A program made the position numbers and the translations under genes. From assembly GCA_947175205.1 (NCBI GenBank), contig CAMWLS010000022.1:1-39947 (forward strand): 39,947 nucleotides of DNA, in the 5' to 3' direction. The stretch's first letter is position 1; each line of letters begins with the position of its first letter. Origin of the DNA: an uncultured Porphyromonadaceae bacterium. GTDB lineage: Bacteria > Bacteroidota > Bacteroidia > Bacteroidales > Muribaculaceae. The notes beneath the pieces are model-generated. The model did not search any database, had not been told where the DNA came from, and saw only the letters and a program-made list of their open reading frames with translations. Below are positions 17,216-27,072 of this stretch, piece after piece.

Positions 17216-18013
17216 ATGAAAGTAGTACTTCTGGCCGGTGGTTTCGGAACACGCATTTCCGAAGAATCGCAGTTCAAGCCCAAACCAATGATAGAAATTG
17301 GCGGAATGCCCATACTTTGGCATATCATGAAAGAATACGCCACTTTTGGCCATACTGATTTCATTATCTGCGCAGGCTATAAGCAAGAATATATCAAAGA
17401 ATGGTTTGCAAACTATTTCTTACATAATTCTGATGTAACCTTCGACTTTAGAGATAATAAGAACGACATGACGGTACACCGGTCTGATTGCGAGCCGTGG
17501 CGGGTAACAGTTGTTGACACAGGATACAATACTATGACCGGTGGCCGTATAAAACGTATTCAGAAATATGTTGGAAATGAACCCTTTTTTATGACTTACG
17601 GTGATGGGGTTTGTGACGTTAATATTGACAAACTGCTGGATTTCCATAAAACCCATGGTAAGCTGGCAACCTTAACAGCTGTCAAAATTGCTCAAGACAA
17701 GGGTATCCTGGATATTGGCGGAGACAATGCGGTTAAATCTTTCCGAGAAAAGAACATCAGCGATGGCGCTCCAATTAACGCGGGATACATGGTCCTTGAA
17801 CCGGAGATTTTTGATTATATTGACGGTGATGAATGTGTTTTTGAACGGGCCCCTCTTGAATCCCTTGCGCGTAAGGGGCAACTGATGTCCTATATTCATA
17901 CGGGCTTCTGGCAGTGCATGGACAATGCTCGTGAGAGAGAGAAATTAGAAAAACTTCTTGCGGCCGGCATTGCGCCGTGGAAGCGCTGGGATAGAGAAGT
18001 CCCTAAACCATAA
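17216..18013 (+). CDS. rfbF: Glucose-1-phosphate cytidylyltransferase
   Basis: This enzyme makes CDP-glucose from CTP and glucose-1-phosphate, the first step to CDP-3,6-dideoxyhexoses. It has the signature LLAGGFGTRISEES followed by KPKPMIEIGG, GDGVCDV for the metal site, and GFWQCMDNARE near the C-terminus, all typical of RfbF. The length of 265 residues matches the family (about 257). It is followed after 20 bases by rfbH, in the order rfbF-rfbH-rfbG-reductase. Confidence 0.95.
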   Translation: MKVVLLAGGFGTRISEESQFKPKPMIEIGGMPILWHIMKEYATFGHTDFIICAGYKQEYIKEWFANYFLHNSDVTFDFRDNKNDMTVHRSDCEPWRVTVVDTGYNTMTGGRIKRIQKYVGNEPFFMTYGDGVCDVNIDKLLDFHKTHGKLATLTAVKIAQDKGILDIGGDNAVKSFREKNISDGAPINAGYMVLEPEIFDYIDGDECVFERAPLESLARKGQLMSYIHTGFWQCMDNAREREKLEKLLAAGIAPWKRWDREVPKP

Positions 18014-18033
18014 GAATTTAAAAGTACAACAAT

Positions 18034-19374
18034 ATGACAAAAAAAGAAGAACTCAAGAAGCGTATCCTTGAGCTTACAAGAGAATATTACGCAGAAGCTC
18101 ATCAGAAACAGTCTGAATTTGTTCCTGGCGAATCTTTCATCAATTATGGCGGAAGATATTTCAATGCAGATGAGATGGTTAATCTGGTTGATTCCTCTTT
18201 AGACTTCTGGCTTACTGCTGGACCCTGGGCAACCAAATTTGAAAAAGAGTTTGCCAAGTGGCTTGGTGTTAAATATTGTTCTCTGACAAACTCAGGTTCA
18301 TCTGCTAATTTACTGGCATTTTCTGCACTCACAGCTCCTGAACTTGGTGACCGCCAAATCAAAAGGGGGGACGAGGTTATTACTGTGGCATGTGGTTTCC
18401 CAACTACGGTTACTCCATGCATACAGTATGGTGCCGTCCCTGTATTTGTTGATATAACAATCCCTGAGTATAACATTGATGTTACCCAGCTTGAAGCGGC
18501 ACTTTCTCCAAAGACAAAGGCAGTGATGATAGCTCATACGCTTGGAAATCCGTTCAATCTTACGGCTGTCAGGGAATTCTGTAACAAATATAATCTATGG
18601 TTAGTAGAGGACAATTGCGATGCCCTTGGTTCTACCTATCAAATAGATGGAGTGATGCAAAAAACCGGAACCATTGGTGATATAGGAACAAGTTCATTTT
18701 ATCCTCCTCATCACATGACCATGGGTGAAGGCGGAGCTGTGTATACAAACAATCCACTGCTTCATAAACTGGTAAGATCATTCCGTGACTGGGGTAGGGA
18801 CTGCTGGTGCATAGGTGGTGTGGACAATACCTGTGGGTGCCGTTTCACAAAACAATTTGGCGAGCTTCCTCTTGGTTATGACCACAAATACGTATATTCC
18901 CATTTCGGTTATAATCTTAAGGTTACAGATATGCAGGCAGCCATCGGGTGCGCGCAATTAGAAAAGCTTGATAGTATCGTAGAGCGTCGTCGTCATAACT
19001 TTAAAGTACTCAGAGATGGTCTGGCGGGTGTGCCTTGGCTCGTACTTCCTGAACCTCAGCCTAATTCTAATCCTTCTTGGTTCGGATTCCTTATAACAGT
19101 AGAGCCCAATGCTCCTTTCTCCCGTAATGATCTGGCAAAGTACCTTGAAGCACATAAAATTCAAACGCGTAATCTCTTTGCCGGAAACTTACTGAAACAT
19201 CCGGCTTTTGATCAACTTAAACAGAAAGGTACGGGCTATCGTGTTGAGGGTAATCTTAAGGTGACAGATGAGGTTATGAATAATACACTTTGGATTGGTG
19301 TCTATCCGGGCATGACTGATGAGATGTTGAATTACATGATAGATACTATCAAAGATTTTGTTGCTCAGCACTAA
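18034..19374 (+). CDS. rfbH: CDP-4-dehydro-6-deoxyglucose 3-dehydratase (E1)
   Basis: This PMP- and [2Fe-2S]-dependent enzyme removes the C3 hydroxyl of CDP-4-keto-6-deoxyglucose. The usual PLP Lys is replaced by His in the HHMTMGEGG motif (His226-His227), the hallmark of this dehydratase. Cys257, Cys259 and Cys267 reproduce the C-x-C-x7-C part of the cluster-binding motif, with Cys195 (DNCDALG) as the likely fourth ligand. Length (446) and the [15 protein letters not shown] block match RfbH. Family members need an electron-delivering reductase (E3/RfbI), which is not encoded nearby. Confidence 0.95.
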   Translation: MTKKEELKKRILELTREYYAEAHQKQSEFVPGESFINYGGRYFNADEMVNLVDSSLDFWLTAGPWATKFEKEFAKWLGVKYCSLTNSGSSANLLAFSALTAPELGDRQIKRGDEVITVACGFPTTVTPCIQYGAVPVFVDITIPEYNIDVTQLEAALSPKTKAVMIAHTLGNPFNLTAVREFCNKYNLWLVEDNCDALGSTYQIDGVMQKTGTIGDIGTSSFYPPHHMTMGEGGAVYTNNPLLHKLVRSFRDWGRDCWCIGGVDNTCGCRFTKQFGELPLGYDHKYVYSHFGYNLKVTDMQAAIGCAQLEKLDSIVERRRHNFKVLRDGLAGVPWLVLPEPQPNSNPSWFGFLITVEPNAPFSRNDLAKYLEAHKIQTRNLFAGNLLKHPAFDQLKQKGTGYRVEGNLKVTDEVMNNTLWIGVYPGMTDEMLNYMIDTIKDFVAQH

Positions 19375-19379
19375 GGGAT

Positions 19380-20498
19380 ATGAGTATAGATTTATTTGAT
19401 AACTTTTATAAAGGCAAGCGCGTTCTGGTTACCGGTCATACCGGATTTAAAGGATCGTGGCTCTCAATATGGCTTCACGCTCTTGGAGCGGAAGTGGTTG
19501 GTGTGGGACTTGAGCCGGCAACTGAGCGTGATAATTTTGTACTTACAGGTATTGGAAAAAGAATTAAAGCTGATATCAGAGCAGATATTCGTGATGGTCA
19601 AAGGATGAAAGAAATCTTTGAGGAATTCAAACCTGAGATAGTTTTTCACTTGGCAGCGCAACCTCTTGTACGTCTGAGCTATGAGATACCGGTAGAGACA
19701 TATCAGACCAACCTTATGGGAACTATCAACATTCTGGAGGCTATCCGGACCACTGATAGTGTAAAGGTTGGTGTAATGATAACCACTGATAAATGTTACG
19801 AAAATAAAGAGCAGATATGGGGCTACAGGGAGAATGAGCCCATGGGCGGTTATGATCCCTATTCCTCATCTAAAGGTGCAGCAGAAATAGCCATTTCCTC
19901 TTGGCGCAGAAGTTTCATGAACCCCGATAAATATTCTGAGCACGGAAAGTCAATAGCCAGTGTTCGTGCCGGAAATGTTATAGGTGGAGGAGATTGGGCC
20001 CTGGACCGTATTATACCTGATTGTATAAGAGCCCTTGAGGGAGGTGTACCTATTGATATTCGTTCTCCTCGCTCAGTACGTCCGTGGCAGCATGTACTTG
20101 AGCCTCTGAGCGGTTACTTGCTTTTAGCCATGAAAATGTGGGAAAGTCCCACTGACTACTGTGAGGGATGGAATTTCGGACCTCGTTCTGAATCAATTTC
20201 AACCGTGTGGGATGTAGCTTCACGTGTTGTGGAAAACTATGGCTCAGGCAGTCTCAGAGATCTTTCTGACCCAAATGCGCTTCACGAAGCCAGTCTTCTT
20301 ATGCTTGATATTTCTAAAGCCAAATTCCGTCTTGGCTGGGAACCGTCTTGGACTATCAATAAGACTGTTGAGGTTACAGCTCGGTGGTATAAGGATTATA
20401 AATTTAAGGATGTATTGCAATTGTGTATTGACCAAGTCAAAGAATACGTTGTTGATTGTCCTTTTCACAGTAAACACATTAATAATGCCAAAGCCTAA
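19380..20498 (+). CDS. rfbG: CDP-glucose 4,6-dehydratase
   Basis: This short-chain dehydrogenase/reductase family enzyme converts CDP-glucose to CDP-4-keto-6-deoxyglucose. It shows the NAD-binding GHTGFKGSW motif at residue 18, HLAAQPLVRLSYE typical of RfbG, TTDKCYEN, and the catalytic YSSSK (Tyr/Lys). Length 372 is close to the family's usual 350-360. It starts five bases after rfbH and overlaps the reductase gene by 14 bases. Biochemically it acts before RfbH although encoded after it. Confidence 0.95.
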   Translation: MSIDLFDNFYKGKRVLVTGHTGFKGSWLSIWLHALGAEVVGVGLEPATERDNFVLTGIGKRIKADIRADIRDGQRMKEIFEEFKPEIVFHLAAQPLVRLSYEIPVETYQTNLMGTINILEAIRTTDSVKVGVMITTDKCYENKEQIWGYRENEPMGGYDPYSSSKGAAEIAISSWRRSFMNPDKYSEHGKSIASVRAGNVIGGGDWALDRIIPDCIRALEGGVPIDIRSPRSVRPWQHVLEPLSGYLLLAMKMWESPTDYCEGWNFGPRSESISTVWDVASRVVENYGSGSLRDLSDPNALHEASLLMLDISKAKFRLGWEPSWTINKTVEVTARWYKDYKFKDVLQLCIDQVKEYVVDCPFHSKHINNAKA

Positions 20499-21384
20499 AG
20501 CTATTATTACTGGTGGAACTGGGTATATCGGTTCCCATGTGGTGAAGTACCTTATTGATAAAGGATGGGAAGTAGCTGTTATCTCACGGTTACAATCTAG
20601 TGAGGCTAATTTAGAGGATGTTAGGACTAAGATAAGATTATTTAAGTACGGAGGCGATATAAATTCGCTCATAGCTTTTATGCGCGAGTTTAAAGCTGAT
20701 GTGGTTATGCATCTGGCTGCTGCTGTAATTACAAATCAAAAGTCTGAGCATGTAAAGAAGCTTATTCAGAGTAATGTTGAGTTTGGAACAGAGATACTGG
20801 AGGCAATGAGTCTCAGTGATTCAAGATTGTTTATTGGAACAGGTACGTATTGGCAGAATTATAACTCTGAGACATATAATCCGGTTGACTTATATGCAGC
20901 TACTAAAGAAGCATTTGAGAAAATTTTAAAGTATTATGTTGAGGTCAGAGGAATTCGAGCCATTACATTGAGGCTTTTTGATGTATATGGAGAAGATGAT
21001 CCTCGCCCAAAGTTGTTGACTTTATTGAGAAAAGTCGCTGACACTCCGCAGTCATTGGATATGACGGAGGGTAAACAATTGGTAGATATGGTTCATGTTT
21101 ATGATGTTGCAAGAGCCTTAGAATACTCATATGATTGCCTCGCAAGCGATAGTCAGATTACTAATGAGGTTTACGGTGTGAGCTCTGGCACCCAGATAGA
21201 GCTAAGAAAGGTGGTTGAGCTATTCCAACAAATACTTGGGAAACAGATGAATCTAAACTGGGGTGCGCGTCCATATAAAAACCGTGAAATTTTGTCTCCA
21301 TATAGAGGCTACAAATCATTACCAAATTGGCATCCGACTATTACTATCAGAGAAGGTTTAAAGAAGTTTGTAGAGAATTGTTAG
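20485..21384 (+). CDS. NAD(P)-dependent sugar reductase/epimerase, predicted CDP-dideoxyhexose 4-reductase
   Basis: This SDR-family protein starts IITGGTGYIGSHVV (dinucleotide-binding) and carries GTGTYW and DLYAATKEAFEK with the catalytic Tyr-x3-Lys. Placed last in the rfbFHG cluster, it most likely reduces the 4-keto group to give CDP-abequose or CDP-paratose; the C4 stereochemistry cannot be read from sequence. No tyvelose 2-epimerase gene follows. The ATG at 20485 (overlapping rfbG) is used because upstream codons are only the off-frame reading of rfbG. A 558-base gap follows. Confidence 0.82.
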   Translation: MPKPKAIITGGTGYIGSHVVKYLIDKGWEVAVISRLQSSEANLEDVRTKIRLFKYGGDINSLIAFMREFKADVVMHLAAAVITNQKSEHVKKLIQSNVEFGTEILEAMSLSDSRLFIGTGTYWQNYNSETYNPVDLYAATKEAFEKILKYYVEVRGIRAITLRLFDVYGEDDPRPKLLTLLRKVADTPQSLDMTEGKQLVDMVHVYDVARALEYSYDCLASDSQITNEVYGVSSGTQIELRKVVELFQQILGKQMNLNWGARPYKNREILSPYRGYKSLPNWHPTITIREGLKKFVENC

Positions 21385-21942
21385 TTAAACCAAATTACTA
21401 ACTACTCAGTAATAATAGAAGGATGGAAATGTAATAAGCCATGAGCGTTACCTCTGACAAGGGCGTTGTGTAGGAGTTGTCTCCTTATATTAATTATTGA
21501 GACTTTATATTATTCTACTTATATGGGTACTGAGAGGTTAAGTCAATCTGAAAGCGGGCTGTTTTAAGTAACTGTCGGTGCTACGGTTTGACAATATTTT
21601 TTTTAACTCCATTAGATAAAATGATGAGGTCACAATCCTGATATCCTCGTGCGTTTGTGCAGTATTTGACAACTCATACCCTATTATTCCATCTCATAAC
21701 AATGGTCCTTCTCAAAATAGCCGTAAGATCTGGATATCTATATGATTCTATTCAAAATTCATTCTCAACCTCTTGAGTAAACCGAAGTCGGATGAGCCAC
21801 CCGATGAAATATGAGTTTATTCTTGAAAAGAATCATGCAAATAAATATAGCCAGTGTATTTTAATAAGATTATACATTTTATAATTGATTAGTAAACGTT
21901 TTTTTACTGCAAAAGATTGGGTAAATCTTAAATAATAATTAA
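21385..21942. other. Gene-free AT-rich stretch of 558 bases
   Basis: No reading frame on either strand looks like a protein here. A T8 run lies at 21597-21604. A short inverted repeat, AGTAAA/TTTACT, lies at 21891-21908 just upstream of the next gene. I see no clear TAnnTTTG promoter and no insertion-sequence ends. It may be a decayed gene, for example where a missing sugar-pathway gene once lay, or a long leader for the dehydrogenase operon. Confidence 0.5.
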
Positions 21943-23250
21943 ATGAAGCCGTATAATATAGCAGTAGCGGGAACGGGATATGTAGGCCTGAGTATCGCAA
22001 TTCTTCTGGCACAGCATAACCATGTCGTAGCAGTGGATGTAGATCCGGAAAAGGTGAAAAAGATTAATAATCAGGTGTCACCAATTAAAGATGATTATAT
22101 TGAGGATTTCCTAAGCAATCGTCAGTTGGATTTGTCAGCAACTCTTGATGGTGAGTCCGCATATAGAAATGCCGATTTTGTTGTTATTGCGGTTCCTACT
22201 AATTATGATCCCACCCTTAATTTTTTTGATACTCATTGTATTGAGGACGTTATAGACCTTGTCCTTAGCGTAAACCCCAATGCAAGGATGGTGGTAAAGT
22301 CAACTATCCCAGTAGGATATTGCCGCAGTTTGTATGTAAAGTATGCTGAAAAGGGTGTCAAGCGGTTTAACCTTATGTTCTTTCCTGAGTTTCTCCGTGA
22401 GAGTAAAGCTCTTTATGATAACCTATACCCCTCTCGCATCATTGCCGGGATTCCACAAATTATTGATCAAAAACAATACGAGAACGAAAACAAGGCTATA
22501 GCCGCGCTTACGGATGTACAGTGGTTAGAAGAAGAGGCTCATGTTTTTGTTAAATTACTTCAGCAAGGAGCTTTAAAGGCGGATATTCCCACCCTCTATA
22601 TGGGGATGAAAGAAGCTGAAGCTGTAAAACTTTTTGCAAATACTTATTTAGCCTTGCGAGTAAGTTATTTTAATGAATTAGATACGTATGCTGAGATAAA
22701 AGGCCTCAACTCTCAAGCCATTATTGAGGGGGTAGGGTTAGATCCACGCATCGGGACTCATTACAATAACCCCTCGTTCGGTTATGGTGGTTATTGCCTA
22801 CCCAAAGATACCAAACAACTTTTGGCTAATTATGCTTCAGTACCACAGTGCATGATTTCTGCCATTGTTGAGTCCAACCGCACACGTAAGGATTTTATTG
22901 CCAATCAAATTTTACAAAAAGCTGGTTGGTATGGAGAGAATGCCGAATACAAAGCTGGAGAAGTCCCATGTACCATAGGGGTTTATAGATTAACCATGAA
23001 GTCTAATTCTGATAATTTTCGCCAATCATCCATTCAGGGTGTTATGAAGCGCATAAAAGCAAAAGGAGTCCAAGTTATAGTTTATGAACCCACACTTGAG
23101 AATGGAACTACGTTTTTCGGCAGTCTGGTTGTTAATGATCTGGATGAATTTAAACAGCGTTCACAAGTAATTGTAGCCAACAGGTATGATCCATGTCTGA
23201 ATGATGTTGCCTATAAAGTTTATACGCGTGATATTTTTAGAAAAGATTAA
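21943..23250 (+). CDS. ugd: Nucleotide-sugar dehydrogenase, UDP-glucose 6-dehydrogenase type
   Basis: This protein oxidises a UDP-hexose C6 alcohol to a uronic acid, most likely UDP-glucose to UDP-glucuronate. It has the NAD-binding start [32 protein letters not shown], and the catalytic Cys285 in [14 protein letters not shown]. Length 435 is normal. It begins a second block of the locus after the 558-base gap. UDP-N-acetylhexosamine dehydrogenases share the fold, but the FLRES and YCLPKD wording is that of the glucose enzyme. Confidence 0.9.
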   Translation: MKPYNIAVAGTGYVGLSIAILLAQHNHVVAVDVDPEKVKKINNQVSPIKDDYIEDFLSNRQLDLSATLDGESAYRNADFVVIAVPTNYDPTLNFFDTHCIEDVIDLVLSVNPNARMVVKSTIPVGYCRSLYVKYAEKGVKRFNLMFFPEFLRESKALYDNLYPSRIIAGIPQIIDQKQYENENKAIAALTDVQWLEEEAHVFVKLLQQGALKADIPTLYMGMKEAEAVKLFANTYLALRVSYFNELDTYAEIKGLNSQAIIEGVGLDPRIGTHYNNPSFGYGGYCLPKDTKQLLANYASVPQCMISAIVESNRTRKDFIANQILQKAGWYGENAEYKAGEVPCTIGVYRLTMKSNSDNFRQSSIQGVMKRIKAKGVQVIVYEPTLENGTTFFGSLVVNDLDEFKQRSQVIVANRYDPCLNDVAYKVYTRDIFRKD

Positions 23251-23312
23251 TGTTTGAAGTAGAATTCCCCGTTGAACTTCTGTATTTATCCATATTGCGA
23301 TAATATCCTGAT

Positions 23313-24440
23313 ATGAAAATCATTCGTGCCTGTACGGTTTCAATGTCGGTGGATTTTTTTGCCGGGATGATACCGGATTTGAAGAAAGCCGGGTATGATG
23401 TCGTTGCGGTGTCATCTGACGGTCCTGAACTGCAAAAGGTGAGAGATGCAGGCGGCAAGGTCATAACGGTAGAGATGGAACGGCATATTTCACCCGTTAA
23501 AGACCTAAAGTCATTGTGGATGATGATAAAGGTCTTTAGGAGGGAGAAACCGGCCATGGTTCATTCCATGACTCCAAAAGCCGGACTGCTTTGTATGATT
23601 GCCGGGAAGATAGCCGGAGTACCTGTGCGTGTTCACATGTTTACCGGTCTTGTTTTCCCCACTTCAAAAGGAATTAAGAAACGGATTCTAATGCTTACTG
23701 ACCGGATTACCTGCGCTTGTGCAACACATATCCTGCCGGAGGGTGAAGGGGTTAAGCGTGATTTGCTTGAAAACGGAATTACAAGAAAACCTCTTAAAGT
23801 CCTTGGTTATGGTAATTGTCGTGGCATAGATTTGAAAAAATTTGATCTCACGCAAGAGGTGATGGAAAAAGCGCAGGAATACCGTAAGTCTGGAAAGTTT
23901 ACTTTTATTGCTGTGGGACGGCTGGTTGGTGACAAGGGCATAAATGAGCTTATAGAAGCATTTTCCAGGCTGAATTCTGAGTTTTCTGAGACGCGATTAA
24001 TCTTGGTTGGGCCTTATGAGCCTGATCTTGATCCCATCAGGCCTGAAACCATCAAGGCAATTGAAGAGAATCCTGATATTGAGGCTGTAGGTACGCAGAG
24101 CGATGTTAGGCCATGGTTTGCGGCTTCTGACTGTGCTGTGCTGGCCAGTTATCGCGAGGGCTTCCCAAACGTAGTCATTGAAGCCGGAGCCATGGGTTTG
24201 CCGCAGATAGTAACAGATATCAATGGCGCACGGGAAATTGTTATAGAGGATGAGAACGGAACTATCGTTCCGTCAAAAAGTGCTGACGCATTGTACTGCG
24301 CTATGAAGCGAATGGTTACTGATACTGAATGGCGCAAGAGGCTGGCAGCAAATGCGCGTGCACTGATTGCCTCTCGGTATGAGCAGTCATATGTTCGTAA
24401 ATGTCTTTATGACTTTTATGATGAAATTCTGAAAAAATGA
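23313..24440 (+). CDS. GT4-family glycosyltransferase (PglA-like position)
   Basis: This GT-B retaining glycosyltransferase has 375 residues. The N-terminal domain includes VHSMTPKAGLLCMIAG (the H-x-x-TPK segment seen in PglA-like enzymes) and VHMFTGLVFP. The C-terminal domain has FIAVGRLVGDKGINEL and REGFPNVVIEAGAMG, the E-x7-E motif. It overlaps the phosphoglycosyl transferase gene by ATGA. That pairing is typical of enzymes adding the second sugar onto the product of the initiating transferase. Confidence 0.9.
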   Translation: MKIIRACTVSMSVDFFAGMIPDLKKAGYDVVAVSSDGPELQKVRDAGGKVITVEMERHISPVKDLKSLWMMIKVFRREKPAMVHSMTPKAGLLCMIAGKIAGVPVRVHMFTGLVFPTSKGIKKRILMLTDRITCACATHILPEGEGVKRDLLENGITRKPLKVLGYGNCRGIDLKKFDLTQEVMEKAQEYRKSGKFTFIAVGRLVGDKGINELIEAFSRLNSEFSETRLILVGPYEPDLDPIRPETIKAIEENPDIEAVGTQSDVRPWFAASDCAVLASYREGFPNVVIEAGAMGLPQIVTDINGAREIVIEDENGTIVPSKSADALYCAMKRMVTDTEWRKRLAANARALIASRYEQSYVRKCLYDFYDEILKK

Positions 24441-25051
24441 AACTGTATAGAAATTTTTTCAAGCGTGCCATTGATATTACAGCATCCGGTTGTGCATTGA
24501 TAGTTTTGTCTATTCCTCTTGCTGCTATCAGCACATGGTTGCATTTTGCCAATAAAGGAGCCGGTGCTTTCTTTTTCCAAGAACGGCCCGGTAAAGGTGG
24601 CAAGATATTCAGGGTGGTCAAGTTTAAAACCATGACTGATGAACGGGATGCCAACGGTAAATTGCTTCCTGATGAAATAAGACTTACTAAAGTGGGGAAA
24701 TTTGTACGTTCTACATCTTTGGATGAACTACCTCAGCTGTGGAATGTCCTTAAAGGGGATATGTCACTGATAGGGCCGCGCCCGTTATTAGTGCAGTATT
24801 TGCCTCTTTATTCTTCAGAGCAGGCACGGCGTCATGATGTCCGTCCCGGAATAACGGGTTGGGCCCAGTGTCACGGACGCAATGCCATTTCATGGAAGAA
24901 AAAATTTGAGCTTGATGTGTGGTATGTGGACCACATCTCATTTATCACAGATTGCAAAGTCATTCTCACCACCATAAAGAAAGTATTAGGGCGTGAGGAT
25001 ATTAATTCTGCGACAGCAGCAACAATGGAACCGTTTAATGGCAACAATTAA
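24437..25051 (+). CDS. Initiating sugar-phosphate transferase (PglC/WcaJ family, small monotopic form)
   Basis: This phosphoglycosyl transferase moves a sugar-1-phosphate from a UDP-sugar to undecaprenyl phosphate at the inner membrane, starting repeat-unit assembly. The protein has one N-terminal re-entrant hydrophobic segment (residues 12-34) and lacks the multi-helix N-terminal domain of WcaJ/WbaP. That makes it the PglC size class (204 residues). The catalytic Asp96-Glu97 pair lies in SLDELPQLWNV, followed by GDMSLIGPRPLL and RPGITGWAQCHGR. It is flanked by PglD- and PglE-like genes, suggesting a bacillosamine-type amino sugar as substrate. Confidence 0.93.
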   Translation: MKLYRNFFKRAIDITASGCALIVLSIPLAAISTWLHFANKGAGAFFFQERPGKGGKIFRVVKFKTMTDERDANGKLLPDEIRLTKVGKFVRSTSLDELPQLWNVLKGDMSLIGPRPLLVQYLPLYSSEQARRHDVRPGITGWAQCHGRNAISWKKKFELDVWYVDHISFITDCKVILTTIKKVLGREDINSATAATMEPFNGNN

Positions 25052-25646
25052 TCTGTTTGGAGCAAGCGGTCATGCCCGTGTGGTGATGGATGTCATTCAG
25101 TCTCAGGGTAACGAGGTTGGCTTTCTTTATGATGACAGCCCTTTTTGTGAGAGTATTTTTTCAGCACCCGTGGTTAAAGCCTCGGAGACTTGTGTTGAAG
25201 GCCCATTGATTATCAGTATCGGCTCGTGCAAAATTCGCAGAATTATAGCTGAAAGATACGCTCACCTGAGTTTCGCAAAAGTATTTCATCCAACATCAAT
25301 TATTTCGCGTTATGCCATCATTGAAGACGGTACTGTAATAATGCCCGGTGCGATTATTAATGCCGGTGCCAGAGTTGGTAAACACTGTATCATAAATACA
25401 AAAGCTTCTGTTGACCACGAGTGCCGGATAGGAGATTTTGTCCACATAGCCCCAGGTGCAACACTCAGCGGGAATGTGGAGGTTGGAGAAGGTACATGGA
25501 TTGGAGTTGGCGCCTGCGTAAAACAAGGAATAAAGATTGGTAAGAACTGTATGATTGGTGCAGGATCCGTAGTGGTCAGTGATATTCCGGATGGCGTAAT
25601 GGCATACGGAAATCCATGCAGGGTAAAAGGCAAGTTTGTCTGCTGA
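25038..25646 (+). CDS. PglD-like sugar O/N-acetyltransferase (left-handed beta-helix)
   Basis: This cytoplasmic acetyltransferase has an N-terminal Rossmann-like domain (LFGASGHARVVMDV) that binds the UDP-amino sugar. Hexapeptide repeats follow from about residue 85 (TVIMPGAIINAGARVG...). The DHECRIGDFVHIAPGA segment holds the catalytic His of PglD-type enzymes. The ATG at 25038 overlaps the transferase stop and directly precedes the first strand; upstream codons are off-frame. With the aminotransferase downstream it would complete UDP-diacetylbacillosamine or a similar 4-acetamido sugar. Confidence 0.88.
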   Translation: MATINLFGASGHARVVMDVIQSQGNEVGFLYDDSPFCESIFSAPVVKASETCVEGPLIISIGSCKIRRIIAERYAHLSFAKVFHPTSIISRYAIIEDGTVIMPGAIINAGARVGKHCIINTKASVDHECRIGDFVHIAPGATLSGNVEVGEGTWIGVGACVKQGIKIGKNCMIGAGSVVVSDIPDGVMAYGNPCRVKGKFVC

Positions 25647-25713
25647 ACTTATAAATTTGCCAGTATTAAAAGAAGTAGTTAATTAATATATTTATCTTCA
25701 TTAAGTTTATTGT

Positions 25714-26982
25714 ATGAGGAAAGAACGCATATTGCTTTGCCTGGCTCATATGAGCGGCAAGGAACAGGATTATATTAAGGAGGCTTTTGACCAAAACTGG
25801 GTTGTACCCCTTGGCCCTAATGTAAATGGTTTTGAGAAGGACCTTGAGGACTTTGTTAATAAGCGTGAAGGCAAAGAGCCGCTTGATAAAAAAGTGGTGG
25901 CCTTGTCTGCAGGAACTGCAGCTGTTCATCTTGCCCTTATAGCTTGTGGCGTTGGCCCCGGCGATGAAGTCCTCGTGCAGTCCTTCACCTTCTGTGCCTC
26001 ATCCCATCCTATAACCTACTGTGGAGCCACTCCGGTATTTGTTGATTCAGAGAAAGAATCATGGAACATGGACCCGGCTCTCCTTGAAACTGCCATAAAT
26101 GACCGTATGGAAAAGACCGGTAAAATGCCCAAAGCTATAATTCCGGTGGCTTTGTACGGTATGCCATACCGCATTGACAGAATAATGGAAATTGCTGAAC
26201 GCTATGGCATTCCGGTTATTGAAGATGCGGCTGAAGGTCTTGGCTCTCGCTATGCAGGTCAGGTCCTGGGAACATTTGGTAAGTATGGAGTCTTGTCATT
26301 CAATGGGAATAAGATGATTACCACTTCCGGTGGTGGCGCTCTGGTATGTGATAATGACAAAGATAAGAATACCGTGATGTGGTATGCCACTCAGGCCAGA
26401 GAGTCATACCCTTACTATCAGCATGAAGCTATTGGCTACAACTACCGTATGAGTAATATCTGCGCCGGTATAGGACGTGGGCAGATGACAATTATAGATG
26501 AGCATATAGCTCACCACAAACATGTTCAGGAACTATATTGTGAGCTTCTGAGAGATGTTAAGGGTATTACCATGCATACTAATCCCTGGCCGGAATCAGA
26601 CTCCAATTTTTGGCTATGTACAGCAACCATTGATCCTGAGCTGAAAATCAGAGGCCAGGAGGACGCGTACAAGGTTATCGTTTCAGGTGCTGTGGGAGGC
26701 GCGGCCGGAGTTATACATACTGCATCTTCTGCTACCACTGACTGTCAGCCAAATGATAATGTTGAAGCCCTGCGTGTGTGCCTTGATAAAGCTAATATTG
26801 AGGCCCGTCCCCTCTGGAAACCCATGCACAAACAACCGGTTTATAAGGATGCTCCGGCTTACGTAAATGGAGTATCAGAGTCTCTCTTTAAGGTGGGCAT
26901 TTGTCTTCCGGCAGGTCCGTATGTTACTGATGAGGATGTACGCTACATTGTACAAACCATCATTGACTCCATAGAGAAATAA
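25714..26982 (+). CDS. DegT/DnrJ/EryC1 sugar aminotransferase (PglE-like)
   Basis: This PLP enzyme transfers an amino group to a UDP-4-keto-6-deoxy sugar. Visible marks are ALSAGTAAVHLAL, VIEDAAEGLGS, and SFNGNKMITTSGGG with the PLP Lys200. PLWKPMHKQPVY, the C-terminal substrate-side motif of PglE-like enzymes, is also present. Residues about 311-347 form an extra Gly/Ala/Thr-rich stretch (GAVGGAAGVIHTASS), longer than I expect for the family. The gene is the last of the + strand locus, followed by a strong terminator. A 67-base AT-rich gap precedes it. Confidence 0.9.
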   Translation: MRKERILLCLAHMSGKEQDYIKEAFDQNWVVPLGPNVNGFEKDLEDFVNKREGKEPLDKKVVALSAGTAAVHLALIACGVGPGDEVLVQSFTFCASSHPITYCGATPVFVDSEKESWNMDPALLETAINDRMEKTGKMPKAIIPVALYGMPYRIDRIMEIAERYGIPVIEDAAEGLGSRYAGQVLGTFGKYGVLSFNGNKMITTSGGGALVCDNDKDKNTVMWYATQARESYPYYQHEAIGYNYRMSNICAGIGRGQMTIIDEHIAHHKHVQELYCELLRDVKGITMHTNPWPESDSNFWLCTATIDPELKIRGQEDAYKVIVSGAVGGAAGVIHTASSATTDCQPNDNVEALRVCLDKANIEARPLWKPMHKQPVYKDAPAYVNGVSESLFKVGICLPAGPYVTDEDVRYIVQTIIDSIEK

Positions 26983-27072
26983 AACCTTAATTTCCGCAGC
27001 AAAATATTCTCCATAATGCGATAGAATCAAAGCTGTTTCCAACTGTTATAAAATCCGATTAATTAATATAGT

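Noticed and set aside
20224-20484. Longer start for the dideoxyhexose reductase
   Set aside because: These codons are the off-frame reading of rfbG; the NAD-binding strand begins directly after the ATG at 20485.
25652-25659. TAAATTTG as a promoter -7 element for the aminotransferase
   Set aside because: No TTG lies at the needed upstream distance, and such AT-rich matches are frequent.
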